A stretch of 64,000 bases of DNA, taken from NCBI GenBank assembly GCA_012519745.1, contig JAAYPO010000008.1, forward strand, positions 1 through 64,000. Reading direction: 5' to 3'. Both the position numbers and the translations under genes were made by a program. Shown here piece by piece: positions 52,271 to 61,434 of the stretch (position 1 is its first letter; each line of letters starts with the position of its first letter). Origin of the DNA: Clostridiaceae bacterium (GTDB taxonomy: Bacteria; Bacillota; Clostridia; Acetivibrionales; DTU013). The notes below the pieces were generated by a model that worked only from the letters and a program-made list of their open reading frames with translations, did no database searches and was not told the DNA's origin.

Positions 52271-52708
52271 ATGAGCGCTTCAGATGAGAAGGAACTGAGG
52301 GAACGGCTGAAAAACAGCGGTTACAAGTTCACAGGCCAGAGAGGCGCAGTGCTTGATGTGCTTTTGCGCTACAGCGGAGATCATTTGAGCACTGATGAAA
52401 TATTCAATTACGTAAAAGCTGATCACCCTGAGATCGGTATTGCGACGGTTTACCGTACCTTAACGCTCCTGGAGAAGATAGGAGTGGTAATAAAGCTGGA
52501 TCTGGATGACGGCTTCAGCCGATATGAGCTTACAAGAGAGAATGAAGACCATCGCCATCATCATTTGATCTGCAGCAAATGCGGCAGCGTATCAGAGGTG
52601 GAGGATGATCTTCTGGATTCTCTTGAAGCTCAGATATTGCAAAAGAATGATTTTCTTGTGACGGATCACAGGGTAAAGTTTTACGGTATCTGCAGCAAGT
52701 GCAGGTAG
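52271..52708 (+). CDS. Fur-family metal-dependent regulator
   Basis: From ATG at 52271 (AGGAGGTAAAAG upstream) the 145-residue protein shows the Fur/PerR/Zur fold: helix-turn-helix with STDEIFNYVKADHPEIGIATVYRTL, the metal-site cluster HRHHHLICSKCG, and a second CSKC pair at the C-terminus (structural zinc). It could be Fur, Zur or PerR; sequence reading alone does not decide. It stands alone, convergent with a ferredoxin-type gene. Confidence 0.9.
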   Translation: MSASDEKELRERLKNSGYKFTGQRGAVLDVLLRYSGDHLSTDEIFNYVKADHPEIGIATVYRTLTLLEKIGVVIKLDLDDGFSRYELTRENEDHRHHHLICSKCGSVSEVEDDLLDSLEAQILQKNDFLVTDHRVKFYGICSKCR

Positions 52709-52726
52709 GCCTCGGACAGTATCATC

Positions 52727-53506
52727 TCAGCTTTCTACAATGTTTCCGTCGGTGCTTATGGTAACTACATTCCAGGGAACCATTTTCCCGCTGCTCATCA
52801 TTGCGTTTTTCACAGCGTGGACTATACCACTGCAGCAGGGAACTTCCATGCGCAGCACAGTTATACTCCTGATATCATTATTTGCCAGTATCAGCGCCAG
52901 CTTTTCCGAGTAATCCACATCATCAAGCTTCGGACAGCCTATGATAGTGATCTTGTTTTTCATAAAATCCTTATGGATATCGGCGTAGGCAAAGGCTGTA
53001 CAATCTGCAGCCACCAGCAGGTGAGCGTTGTTGAAATATGGCGCTGCCGGATGTACCAGCTTTATCTGGCATGGCCATTGTCCAAGCTGAGATTCGTTTC
53101 CGGCTGCAGGACCGGTCTCAGCTTTGCTGCTTGCCGTGTCAGCCAGAGCATCAGATGCAGACCGCCTGTTCATAACACGGGCACGTGATCCCGGACAGCC
53201 CATATGCTGACCTGAATGGCCGCCGTTGGAGGGAGCTGTATGGCAATGGCCCCGGGTCAGGGCTTCTCTTTCTTCAATACGCTTTTTTACAGCATCTTCA
53301 TCATATTCTTCCGCTTCTCTTTCGATTATTTCGATAGCACCGGTAGGGCACTCAGGCAGGCAATCCCCCAGACCGTCACAATAGATATCTGATATCAGCT
53401 TTGCCTTTCCGTCCTCCATCGTGAGTGCACCCTCATGACAGGCATTGACACAGAGGCCGCAGCCGTTGCATTTATCCTCATGAATCGTTATTATTTTTCT
53501 CTTCAT
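52727..53506 (-). CDS. 4Fe-4S ferredoxin-domain protein
   Basis: From ATG at 53506 the ~259-residue protein starts with a double-cluster ferredoxin domain (CNGCGLCVNACHEGAL and CDGLGDCLPECPTGAI, residues ~14-55), followed by a His/Cys/Ser-rich linker (about 85-140) and a C-terminal domain (about 145-255) with VAADCTAFAYADIH, IIGCPKLDD and EVPCCSGIV. These proteins are common single genes in anaerobes and probably pass electrons to an unknown partner; the later cysteines may bind another cluster. Confidence 0.85.
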   Translation of the reverse strand: MKRKIITIHEDKCNGCGLCVNACHEGALTMEDGKAKLISDIYCDGLGDCLPECPTGAIEIIEREAEEYDEDAVKKRIEEREALTRGHCHTAPSNGGHSGQHMGCPGSRARVMNRRSASDALADTASSKAETGPAAGNESQLGQWPCQIKLVHPAAPYFNNAHLLVAADCTAFAYADIHKDFMKNKITIIGCPKLDDVDYSEKLALILANNDIRSITVLRMEVPCCSGIVHAVKNAMMSSGKMVPWNVVTISTDGNIVES

Positions 53507-53515
53507 ATTTATCAT

Positions 53516-53776
53516 CCCTTCTTGTCAGCTATTTTCCTTAATCAAATTGTATAATGAAAAACAGTGTGAATCGGTAACCAAGGTTACGAAAACCGTTGTA
53601 CAACAGCCTGTCCGGTTTGATATAATTATGAAATAAAAATTTATTAACCGCATTTTGGCAATATTGCCGGCCTAAATGATATGCTTTGGAGTAATCAGTG
53701 ATTTAATTGCCGTTCGCATATTCGAAAATTTTTCTTTGAACGATGCGTTATAATATGATGAAAGGAAGTGTTGTGT
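53516..53776. other. AT-rich spacer upstream of the DUF1538 gene
   Basis: No gene. It must hold the promoters of the divergent ferredoxin and DUF1538 genes, but I do not see a clear -35/-10 pair. AAAGGAAG at 53761-53768 is the ribosome binding site of the next gene. Confidence 0.4.
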
Positions 53777-55270
53777 TTGAATGTACTCCTTGACAAGTTC
53801 AAAGAAGTTATCTACTCGATTTTGCCCATCACTGTAATAGTGCTTATTCTGAACTTTACATTTGTACCGCTTGGTCTCCCAATGCTGATCAGGTTATTAG
53901 CCGGGGCCTTCATTATAATCATAGGATTAACGATTTTTCTGATGGGAGTAGATCTGGGGGTCACACCGGTCGGTAAGCTGATGGGCTCCTCTCTTGCAAA
54001 ATCCAATAAAGTTTCTATAATCGCGATTGCAGGGCTTTTGCTTGGATTCATTGTATCCATCGCAGAGCCTGATCTGCAGATTCTTGCCGGACAGGTGGAT
54101 GCCGTCACAGCCGGAGTGATATCAAAATGGCTTCTGGTGGTGGTGGTTTCAGCCGGCATAGGTTTACTGCTGGCAACGGGACTGCTGAGGATATTGTTCA
54201 ATATTCCTTTATACAAGACCCTGATGGTATTGTATATCATCATTTTTGTACTTGCCCTGTTTTCATCATCGCCCATATTCCTGGGAATAGCCTTTGACGC
54301 GTCGGGCGCTACTACCGGAGCATTGACGGTGCCTTTTGTGATGGCTCTTGCCCTGGGCATATCGGTCATGAAAAAGGACAGCAAGGCATCGGAAAAGGAC
54401 AGCTTTGGATTGGTAGGCATCGTGTCCGCCGGTGCGATCATAGCAGTGCTCTTTATGAGCACTTTTGTCAGGAAAGGTGAATTATCCGGCATACTTGAGA
54501 AAAGTTCATACCAGACAGATTCGATCCTGGCACCGTTTATGAACAAGCTTCCGGTAGTTGCACTGGAATCGGCTGTAGCGCTGCTCCCTCTGCTGGTCAT
54601 ATTCATCATATTTCAGAAAATATCATTCAAGTTGAAAAAGAGGCACTTTGTGGATGTAATGAAGGGCTTCATATATGCTTTTATCGGGCTGACACTTTTT
54701 CTGACAGGCGTAAATGCAGGATTCATGGATGTGGGAAAGCTTGTCGGCTATAAGATCTCAGCATTTGGCAATGCTCCTCTATTGATCGCCATAGGTTTTG
54801 CTCTTGGGCTTGTTACGATCCTGGCCGAACCGGCCGTGCACGTACTGACTCACCAGATCGAGGATGTTACCAGCGGCTATGTGAACAGGAAGCTTGTAAT
54901 GCTGGCGCTGGCTATCGGGGTAGGAGCCGCAGTGGCACTGTCCATGCTGCGGATCGTTGTGCCGGGTGTAAAGCTGTGGCATTATTTACTGCCAGGGTAC
55001 GTAATTTCTATTATTTTGTCATTTTATACACCAAAGCTGTTTGTCGGTATTGCTTTTGACTCGGGAGGAGTTGCTTCAGGTCCGATGACAGCCACATTTA
55101 TCCTTGCATTTGCGCAGGGTGCGGCTGATGCCGTTACAGGCGCAGATGTATTGGTAGACGGGTTTGGGATGATTGCAATGGTGGCTATGACGCCCCTTAT
55201 TGCACTTCAGACCCTGGGGCTGATCTACAAGACCAGATCTCGCAAAGGAGGTTTGACAAAGGATGGATAA
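53777..55270 (+). CDS. DUF1538 membrane protein (two repeats), transporter-like
   Basis: The ~497-residue protein is an internal duplication: each half (about 1-230 and 260-490) has five or six helices and the same landmarks, LTIFLMGVDLGVTPVGKLMG versus LTLFLTGVNAGFMDVGKLVG, then AEPDLQILAGQVDAVTAG versus AEPAVHVLTHQIEDVTSG, then AFDASGATTGALTVPF versus AFDSGGVASGPMTATF. Inverted-topology repeats and polar motifs in membrane segments are typical of secondary transporters, but no substrate is known for DUF1538. TTG at 53777, eight bases after AAAGGAAG, is the likely start. It overlaps a tandem-PII gene. Confidence 0.85.
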   Translation: MNVLLDKFKEVIYSILPITVIVLILNFTFVPLGLPMLIRLLAGAFIIIIGLTIFLMGVDLGVTPVGKLMGSSLAKSNKVSIIAIAGLLLGFIVSIAEPDLQILAGQVDAVTAGVISKWLLVVVVSAGIGLLLATGLLRILFNIPLYKTLMVLYIIIFVLALFSSSPIFLGIAFDASGATTGALTVPFVMALALGISVMKKDSKASEKDSFGLVGIVSAGAIIAVLFMSTFVRKGELSGILEKSSYQTDSILAPFMNKLPVVALESAVALLPLLVIFIIFQKISFKLKKRHFVDVMKGFIYAFIGLTLFLTGVNAGFMDVGKLVGYKISAFGNAPLLIAIGFALGLVTILAEPAVHVLTHQIEDVTSGYVNRKLVMLALAIGVGAAVALSMLRIVVPGVKLWHYLLPGYVISIILSFYTPKLFVGIAFDSGGVASGPMTATFILAFAQGAADAVTGADVLVDGFGMIAMVAMTPLIALQTLGLIYKTRSRKGGLTKDG

Positions 55271-55931
55271 TGTAAAGAGTATGGATGTTTTGGGGATCGA
55301 ATTGATATGTGTCATTGTTAATTGCGGGCATGGCAGCAAGATACTCAAAGCCGCCAAGCAATACGGAGTACGGGGCGGTACTATCCTGCTGGGAAGGGGC
55401 ACCGTCAAGAGCCGCCTCCTTGAATTCCTCAGTTTATACGACGTGAGGAAGGAGATAGTTTTGATGCTGGCTGAAAAGAATGATGCTTATTATACCCTTC
55501 AAAAGCTGGATGAGGAGATACATTTTGATAAGCCTCACCATGGGATAGCATTCACTATTCCTGTTTACAAAATCATGGGGACAAGTTGCATCGACTGCAG
55601 AATAACCACGGAGGGAGGTACTGATGTTATGTATAAAGCGATTTTTACAATAGTGGAAAAGGGCAGAGCCGAGGATGTGATAGATGCGGCTGCGCAGGCA
55701 GGTTCAAAGGGCGGTACCATTTTGAATGCGAGGGGCTCGGGCATACATGAGACAAGCAAGCTGTTTTCAATGGAGATCGAACCGGAGAAGGAAGTAGTGC
55801 TCATACTGGCTGAAGTGGATGCGACGGAGGCCATCGCAGCTTCTATAAGGGACAGCCTGAAGATAGAGGAACCCGGAAACGGTATCATCTTTATCCAGGA
55901 TGTGAGCAGTGTTTACGGTATATACCGGTGA
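55263..55931 (+). CDS. tandem PII-like regulator
   Basis: The 222-residue protein holds two PII-like (GlnB/GlnK-fold) domains in one chain, about 8-110 and 123-220, with GVRGGTILLGRG and GSKGGTILNARG as the matching nucleotide-loop motifs and VVLILAEV/IVLMLAEK as the strand that follows. A true trimeric PII has 112 residues, so this would form a pseudo-hexamer or three-chain ring with six domains. No uridylylated T-loop tyrosine is apparent. The ATG has AAGGAGG eleven bases upstream and overlaps the DUF1538 gene by 8 bp, so the two proteins probably work together, PII gating the membrane protein in response to a nucleotide. Confidence 0.85.
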   Translation: MDNVKSMDVLGIELICVIVNCGHGSKILKAAKQYGVRGGTILLGRGTVKSRLLEFLSLYDVRKEIVLMLAEKNDAYYTLQKLDEEIHFDKPHHGIAFTIPVYKIMGTSCIDCRITTEGGTDVMYKAIFTIVEKGRAEDVIDAAAQAGSKGGTILNARGSGIHETSKLFSMEIEPEKEVVLILAEVDATEAIAASIRDSLKIEEPGNGIIFIQDVSSVYGIYR

Positions 55932-56015
55932 AAAATGCATGTTGATGTCTTCCACCGGTTTTCAATGATGATCCCGGCTTTCAAAGCCTGATAAATCAAG
56001 CCTGCCCTGGGCAAC

Positions 56016-57584
56016 TCAAGGGCCCTGGTCACTGCTGTCTTCGCCCAGTCCGCTTTCCAGCGGCTTTATCGATTCAGCGGCGGGCCCTTCGATAATATCG
56101 CCTTCATAGGTGAACCGGGAGCCGTGGCATGGACAGTCCCACGACAGCTCCGCCGAGTTCCACTTCAGCTCGCAGCCCAGATGGGTGCATGTGGTGCTTA
56201 CATAATGAAGCTTGTCATTATTATCGCGGTAAACACCGACTTTATAGCCCTCGACTTCTGTTATGACGGCCTTGCCCTTCTCCACAGCCTGGTTTCCAAG
56301 GGGCATGTTCAATTTGCCTGAAATCAGTTTTATTGCCACATCTGCATTTTCAATGATAAAATTCTTCGCCGATGCGCCGGGCGTGAAGCGGGACGGACTG
56401 TATACTTCCTCCCAGGGGCTTTCTCCCTTTACGATCAGATCCGTGATGAGCATTGCGGACGCTGTACCGTTGGTTATGCCCCATTTGTCGAATCCTGTGG
56501 CGACAAATATCCTGTCCCGGTTGGCTGTCATATGTCCGGCAAACGGTATTTCGTCCATCGCGGTATAGTCCTGTGCCGACCACCTGTAGGGTATGCCGTA
56601 AATATCGAATATGGGTTTGGCGAAGTCCCTTATTATTTCGTAATGGTTGTGCAGATTGTCACCATGACCGGTTTTGTGGCTGTCGCCTCCAACCAGCATC
56701 AGTCCAGCATCCTTTCCTGCGTGGAAACGCATGGTCCTGGAGGGCTTCTCTGCATTGATATACATGCCGTCGGGAAAGCTCCCGTTTATTCGGATACCCA
56801 TCAGATAGGTGCGTTCAGGATATACTCTTGCAAAATAGAGCCCGGGTTTATCAAAAAATGGGTACCGAGTCGCCTGCACCACATATTTGGCTTTGATTTT
56901 CCTTCCGCTGTCTGTGATCACGGTATGTGTATCGCCCTCCCGGATGTCGACTGCCCGCGTGTTTTCATATATCCGGCAGGCCTCGCCTTCAATGACCGAT
57001 GCCAGAGCCAGCAGGTACTTCCTTGGATGGAAATATGCCTGATCATCGAACCTCATTGCACCCGAAATGCCGAAGGGCAGGTCAAGGGTGTCGGTGTATG
57101 CGGCAGGCAACCCCATTTTGAGGGCTGACTCCGTTTCATGCTCTAGCTTTTGGATATAGCTTTCGTCTTGCGTGTATACATATGCGGGCACTTTTTTGAA
57201 ATCACAGTCTATGTTGTTCTCGCGTACTATTCTTTCGATCATATCTATTGCAGCCTGATTTGCAGAAGCATATTGTTTTGTTCTTTCTTCTCCTACTGCG
57301 TTGATCATCTTATAGTACTTTAGCGAATGCTGTGATGTGATCTTGGCTGTGGTATGGGCTGATACGCCTTTGGCTATACGATTGGCTTCGATTATTGCTG
57401 TTTTTATTCCATGCTTTTTTAGCATATATGCCGTAGTCAGGCCTGTTATCCCGCCGCCGACTATCACGGCGTCCACCTCGATATCGCTCTCAAGAGCAGG
57501 GTAATCGGTATCATCGGCAGTGTCTATCCAAAACGACACCGGTACCTCGGTCATTTTCAGATCATCCTCTCGGTTCTTGTCCAT
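56016..57584 (-). CDS. FAD-dependent oxidoreductase with C-terminal Rieske domain
   Basis: ATG at 57584 has GGAGG seven bases upstream and is preferred over the longer frame. The ~522-residue protein starts with a DAO/GlcD-like FAD domain (VDAVIVGGGITGLTTAYML, FAD loop at about residues 36-54) and ends with a Rieske [2Fe-2S] domain carrying CTHLGCEL and CPCHGSRF (Cys-x-His ... Cys-x-x-His). This is the YhfW-like fusion known from Gram-positive bacteria. It should oxidise an amine or hydroxyacid and pass electrons to an internal iron-sulfur centre; the substrate is unknown. Confidence 0.93.
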   Translation of the reverse strand: MDKNREDDLKMTEVPVSFWIDTADDTDYPALESDIEVDAVIVGGGITGLTTAYMLKKHGIKTAIIEANRIAKGVSAHTTAKITSQHSLKYYKMINAVGEERTKQYASANQAAIDMIERIVRENNIDCDFKKVPAYVYTQDESYIQKLEHETESALKMGLPAAYTDTLDLPFGISGAMRFDDQAYFHPRKYLLALASVIEGEACRIYENTRAVDIREGDTHTVITDSGRKIKAKYVVQATRYPFFDKPGLYFARVYPERTYLMGIRINGSFPDGMYINAEKPSRTMRFHAGKDAGLMLVGGDSHKTGHGDNLHNHYEIIRDFAKPIFDIYGIPYRWSAQDYTAMDEIPFAGHMTANRDRIFVATGFDKWGITNGTASAMLITDLIVKGESPWEEVYSPSRFTPGASAKNFIIENADVAIKLISGKLNMPLGNQAVEKGKAVITEVEGYKVGVYRDNNDKLHYVSTTCTHLGCELKWNSAELSWDCPCHGSRFTYEGDIIEGPAAESIKPLESGLGEDSSDQGP

Positions 57585-57652
57585 TTCAGTGCCTCCACAT
57601 TCTATTGATATTGACTTTACCTTATCATTTTCAATAGCATGGGATTTCATAC

Positions 57653-57674
57653 AAAAAGCCGCCTTTCGGCGGCT
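57653..57674 (-). terminator. terminator of the DUF1189 gene
   Basis: On the minus strand AGCCGCC-GAAA-GGCGGCT is followed by TTTTT. It ends the transcript of the DUF1189 gene before the Rieske oxidoreductase gene. Confidence 0.85.
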
Positions 57675-57707
57675 GTAAATTATACTCAGACTATCTGCAG
57701 TCCATCA

Positions 57708-58529
57708 TTAATTGTCGATTCCATTATTTTCGTGCCGTACACCTGCAGCCTCAAGGTTTCTCTTGATCCTGTTCATTGCTCCGAATATATATATCCCCGA
57801 GCCGATGTAAAACAGCAAAGTCTGAAATGGTATGTTTATCATCAGTGCGTCGGCTATAGTACATACAACAAGAGGGAGGGTCATTGAGAAAATGCTCAGC
57901 TTGAAAATGTTCTTGTATGACATATTTATCCTGTAGGATGAATTGGCTATCAGGCCTATAACACTTACAGCAAGGGCGGATAGGAACTTCCCTGCCACAA
58001 AGAATATACTTATGAAAATACCTGTGATAATAAACATGATATTCATATATGCCTCTATCATTGGCATCGATTCCATCAGTTTATCCTTGGTCACATCAAT
58101 ACCTTCAAATGCGCTGAGGGGATATTCCTGTCTATTGACGTAATTCTTCATCACCAGTTTGTCATCGGTAAAAAGCAGGACGATATCATACTGGCCGATG
58201 ATCCTGTCTTCAGCTCCGGGATTGGTATCTATCACTACCGGCAGATCATTGTCCTCGATCACGATAGGCATCTCTCCGTATACTTCAAGGCGCCCCTCGG
58301 AAAACCTGAAATCAGGCATGCTATCGGTGATGTATGACAATGCTTCACTGGACTTCTCATATGTCAGCTGATATACGGGGACAAATACCGCCACTGAAAG
58401 CAAGAACGTGAGAAGTATAAGATAGCCGACAGCCTTGCCCATGCTCTGCCTCAATAGGATTTTGTACCTGTCAAAGCCGGTGATGCTGTAAATGAAGCAC
58501 TTAAAAATGTTGATTTTATGCTGGATCAT
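57708..58529 (-). CDS. DUF1189 membrane protein
   Basis: ATG at 58529 (GGAGG six bases upstream) gives ~273 residues. One helix near residue 35, an extracytoplasmic domain of ~110 residues and four helices at the C-terminal end match the DUF1189 family, which is widespread in Firmicutes and of unknown function (possible role in maltose/maltodextrin uptake has been suggested for relatives). Monocistronic, own terminator. Confidence 0.85.
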   Translation of the reverse strand: MIQHKINIFKCFIYSITGFDRYKILLRQSMGKAVGYLILLTFLLSVAVFVPVYQLTYEKSSEALSYITDSMPDFRFSEGRLEVYGEMPIVIEDNDLPVVIDTNPGAEDRIIGQYDIVLLFTDDKLVMKNYVNRQEYPLSAFEGIDVTKDKLMESMPMIEAYMNIMFIITGIFISIFFVAGKFLSALAVSVIGLIANSSYRINMSYKNIFKLSIFSMTLPLVVCTIADALMINIPFQTLLFYIGSGIYIFGAMNRIKRNLEAAGVRHENNGIDN

Positions 58530-58646
58530 AATATACCTCCGGTACAGTGGGATCAAATCATACTAATTATACAATACAGGAAGTATTTTGCAAGAAAATT
58601 ATCATCGATGATAGGAGAACCTATATTTGGAGGGCGAGGCCTGAAA

Positions 58647-58853
58647 ATGCTTGCAAAGCAGGGGAAAACAGCGGCTCCGGTTTTGATAATTGTAGTGTTT
58701 GCTATATTCGCTGTATTGGTATATATTGTATCAATAAGGATATCAATAGGATTTTCAGAAGAAAGCTGCTGTTTTAGGAGGAACGATGTCGAAACTTCAA
58801 TTGATAGCAACGTCTGCTTTTGGTATAGAGGCGGTCGTGGCAAGGGAACTTAA
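58647..58853 (+). CDS. small one-helix ORF overlapping the methyltransferase start
   Basis: A 68-codon frame with a basic start (LAKQGKTA) and one strong hydrophobic helix (about 9-31), running 68 bp into the next gene in another frame. GGAGGG is present but about 15 bases upstream, which is far. It could be a real small membrane protein coupled to the methyltransferase, or a chance frame. Its last third has the composition of a shadow frame. Confidence 0.3.
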   Translation: MLAKQGKTAAPVLIIVVFAIFAVLVYIVSIRISIGFSEESCCFRRNDVETSIDSNVCFWYRGGRGKGT

Positions 58854-59943
58854 GTGGCTGGGATATACCGACCAGCAGGTGGAGAACGGAAGGGTGACAT
58901 TCGCCGGAGACGAAGAGGCGATCTGCAGGGCAAACCTCTGGCTGCGCTCTGCCGACCGCATACTTGTCAAAATGGGTGAATTCAAAGCGCTGACCTTTGA
59001 TGAGCTCTTCGAGGGTACAAAAGCGCTGCCCTGGGACGAGTGGCTGCCTGAGGATGCGGAATTCCCGGTGGACGGCAAGTCTGTGGATTCAAAGCTGTCA
59101 AGCGTACCTGATTGCCAGGCCATTGTAAAAAAGGCCATAGTGGAAAAAATGAAGCAAAAGTATAAAAAGGACTGGTTCGATGACAACGGACCGCTATACA
59201 GGATCGAAGTCAGTTTACTCAAGGATACGGCAACACTCACCATAGACACATCGGGCCCCGGACTGCATAAGCGCGGCTACAGGGATCTGGTATCAGGCGC
59301 TCCTTTGAAGGAAACACTGGCAGCCGCCCTGCTGATGATCAGCAGGTGGAAGCCCGAAAGGGCCTTGATAGATCCCTTCTGCGGTTCGGGCACGATCCCC
59401 ATCGAGGCTGCTCTAATAGCGGCGAATATTGCTCCCGGCTTAAAGCGCAGCTTTTCCGCCGAAGGGTGGCACCAGACTCCTGCCGGATTATGGTCCAGGG
59501 TCAGGGAGGAAGCACAGGACAGTATAAAAAGGGATAATGAGATCAGAATCCACGGATCGGACATAGATGATTCCGTGATCAGTCTGGCGCGCCACCATGC
59601 CGAAAAGGCGGGGGTCCTGCAGAATATCCACCTGCAGAGACTGCCGTTTTCCGATATCAGTTCCAGATACAAATATGGCTTCATCATATGCAATCCGCCA
59701 TACGGAGAGCGCCTTGGTGAAATGACCGGGGTCGAAGGCCTGTACAGAGAGATGGGCGGAGTATTCAAACGTTTCGATACATGGTCGTTCTATGTGATCA
59801 CCTCCCATCCCCGTTTCGAAGCACTGGTGGGGAGACGGGCGGATAAAAAGCGCAAGCTCTACAATGGGCGCATATTGTGCAATTACTATCAGTTCTTCGG
59901 TCCGCCGCCGAAAAAAAGGGATCAGGGCGGAGAGAAGTTGTGA
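58786..59943 (+). CDS. THUMP-domain RNA methyltransferase (RlmL/YpsC type)
   Basis: The 385-residue protein has an N-terminal ferredoxin-like and THUMP RNA-binding region (about 1-160) and a Rossmann methyltransferase domain (about 170-370) with DPFCGSGTIPIEAAL for SAM binding and NPPYGERLG as the catalytic motif. It methylates 23S rRNA guanine, like the N-terminal half of E. coli RlmKL. AGGAGG precedes the ATG. Confidence 0.93.
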   Translation: MSKLQLIATSAFGIEAVVARELKWLGYTDQQVENGRVTFAGDEEAICRANLWLRSADRILVKMGEFKALTFDELFEGTKALPWDEWLPEDAEFPVDGKSVDSKLSSVPDCQAIVKKAIVEKMKQKYKKDWFDDNGPLYRIEVSLLKDTATLTIDTSGPGLHKRGYRDLVSGAPLKETLAAALLMISRWKPERALIDPFCGSGTIPIEAALIAANIAPGLKRSFSAEGWHQTPAGLWSRVREEAQDSIKRDNEIRIHGSDIDDSVISLARHHAEKAGVLQNIHLQRLPFSDISSRYKYGFIICNPPYGERLGEMTGVEGLYREMGGVFKRFDTWSFYVITSHPRFEALVGRRADKKRKLYNGRILCNYYQFFGPPPKKRDQGGEKL

Positions 59944-59952
59944 TTTGACGTT

Positions 59953-60000
59953 AACGCTGCCATATATTAATATATAAGTATTATTTTTCAGCGTTTTTTG
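59953..60000 (+). terminator. terminator after the RNA methyltransferase gene
   Basis: AACGCTG pairs with CAGCGTT at the ends of a 29-base loop that itself contains the palindrome ATATATTAATATAT; six T residues follow. The long loop makes it less certain than the others. Confidence 0.55.
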
Positions 60001-60028
60001 CAGAATGGTAGGAAGGTTGATTGGAAAT

Positions 60029-61348
60029 ATGCTGTTTAAAGTTAGAAAATCGGATATGCACGGTACTGTAAGCATACCCGGATCAAAGTCTCATACCATC
60101 AGGGCCCTGTTCATAGCCAGCCTGGCTGAAGGCAGGTCTGTCATATCCCATCCCCTTTTTTCAAGAGATGCTTTTTCTGCTGCGGATGTTTGCAGGGCAT
60201 TTGGCGCACGGTTTGAAAAAACGGAGGAAAGCTTTGTTATAGACGGTTTCGGGGGCGTGCCCTCAATACCTGAAAATATAGTTGATGTGGGCAATTCAGG
60301 AACCTCACTGCGGTTTGCATTGATGAGTGCGGGGCTTGCCGACGGCTGGACTGTCTTTACCGGAGATCACCAGATACGCAGCAGGCCGTTGGGCCCGTTG
60401 ATCCGCGCTATGAACGCCCTTGGGGGCAATGTGTTTTCCATACGCGGAAATGATATGGCCCCGGTGGCAGTCAGAGGAAGGCTGAAGGGCGGCAGCACAG
60501 AGTTGGATTCGTTCACCTCCCAGTACCTTTCATCGATCCTTATAAATGCTCCGCTGTTGGAGCGGGATACCGAGGTGACCATCACCAGGCTCAATGAAAG
60601 ACCGTATGTCGAGATGACTATGTGGTGGCTTGACAATCAGGGTATCGAGTACCATAATGACGATTTCAAAGTGATGCGCATCAAGGGCGGCCAGAAATAT
60701 AAAGCATTCGATATGGCCATTCCGGGGGATTTCTCATCTGCGACGTTTTTTATGGTGCTGGCTGCTGTCTCCGGAGGGGAATTTGTACTCAACAATCTTG
60801 ACATGTCCGACCCCCAGGGAGACAAGAAGGTGCTGGATTATCTGGCCGAGATGGGTGCTGTTGTAAGATATGCAAATAATGGTATAATAATAAAAGGCGA
60901 CGGGCTCAAAGGCATTGAGATAGATATGAACTCCACACCTGATGCGCTGCCTGCGATGGCGGTGGCAGGGTGCTTTGCCGAGGGTGAGACCAGGCTTGTC
61001 AACGTCCCGCAGGCAAGGATGAAGGAAACGGACAGGATAAAGGTCATGGTCGGGGAACTGTCTAAGATGGGCGCGGATATTGAAGAGCTGCCCGACGGGC
61101 TCGTAATAAGGAACAGCAAATTAAAGGGCTGCAGGGTCAATGGGCACGATGACCACAGGATAGTGATGGCTCTTGCTGTAGCCGGCCTCAATTCCGAAGG
61201 CGAGACATGCATCGAGACAGCTGAGGCCGTAAATGTAACACTGCCTGCCTTCTCAAATATGATAAGGGAATGCGGCGGCAATATCGAATTGGTATGTGAA
61301 GGCCATGAAACAATAAATGGCCCGGATATGACCCGGGAAGGAAGATAG
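60029..61348 (+). CDS. aroA: 3-phosphoshikimate 1-carboxyvinyltransferase (EPSP synthase)
   Basis: The ~439-residue enzyme has SIPGSKSHTIRALFIASLAEG, GNSGTSLRFAL, and DHRIVMALAVAG, with the conserved Lys, Asp and Glu of the active site in place. It joins PEP to shikimate-3-phosphate, sixth step of the chorismate pathway. The sequence resembles the class II enzymes of Gram-positive bacteria. ATG at 60029 is the preferred start; ATG at 60005 lacks a site. First gene of aroA-aroC-aroK-spo0A. Confidence 0.95.
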   Translation: MLFKVRKSDMHGTVSIPGSKSHTIRALFIASLAEGRSVISHPLFSRDAFSAADVCRAFGARFEKTEESFVIDGFGGVPSIPENIVDVGNSGTSLRFALMSAGLADGWTVFTGDHQIRSRPLGPLIRAMNALGGNVFSIRGNDMAPVAVRGRLKGGSTELDSFTSQYLSSILINAPLLERDTEVTITRLNERPYVEMTMWWLDNQGIEYHNDDFKVMRIKGGQKYKAFDMAIPGDFSSATFFMVLAAVSGGEFVLNNLDMSDPQGDKKVLDYLAEMGAVVRYANNGIIIKGDGLKGIEIDMNSTPDALPAMAVAGCFAEGETRLVNVPQARMKETDRIKVMVGELSKMGADIEELPDGLVIRNSKLKGCRVNGHDDHRIVMALAVAGLNSEGETCIETAEAVNVTLPAFSNMIRECGGNIELVCEGHETINGPDMTREGR

Positions 61349-61434
61349 TCATGTACCAGGCCGGAAAGGCCGGAAATGAGCCGCTATGGCTGCTGGGTGC
61401 AACGGACTGTGTATTTTTATAGCGGAGGTATCGT

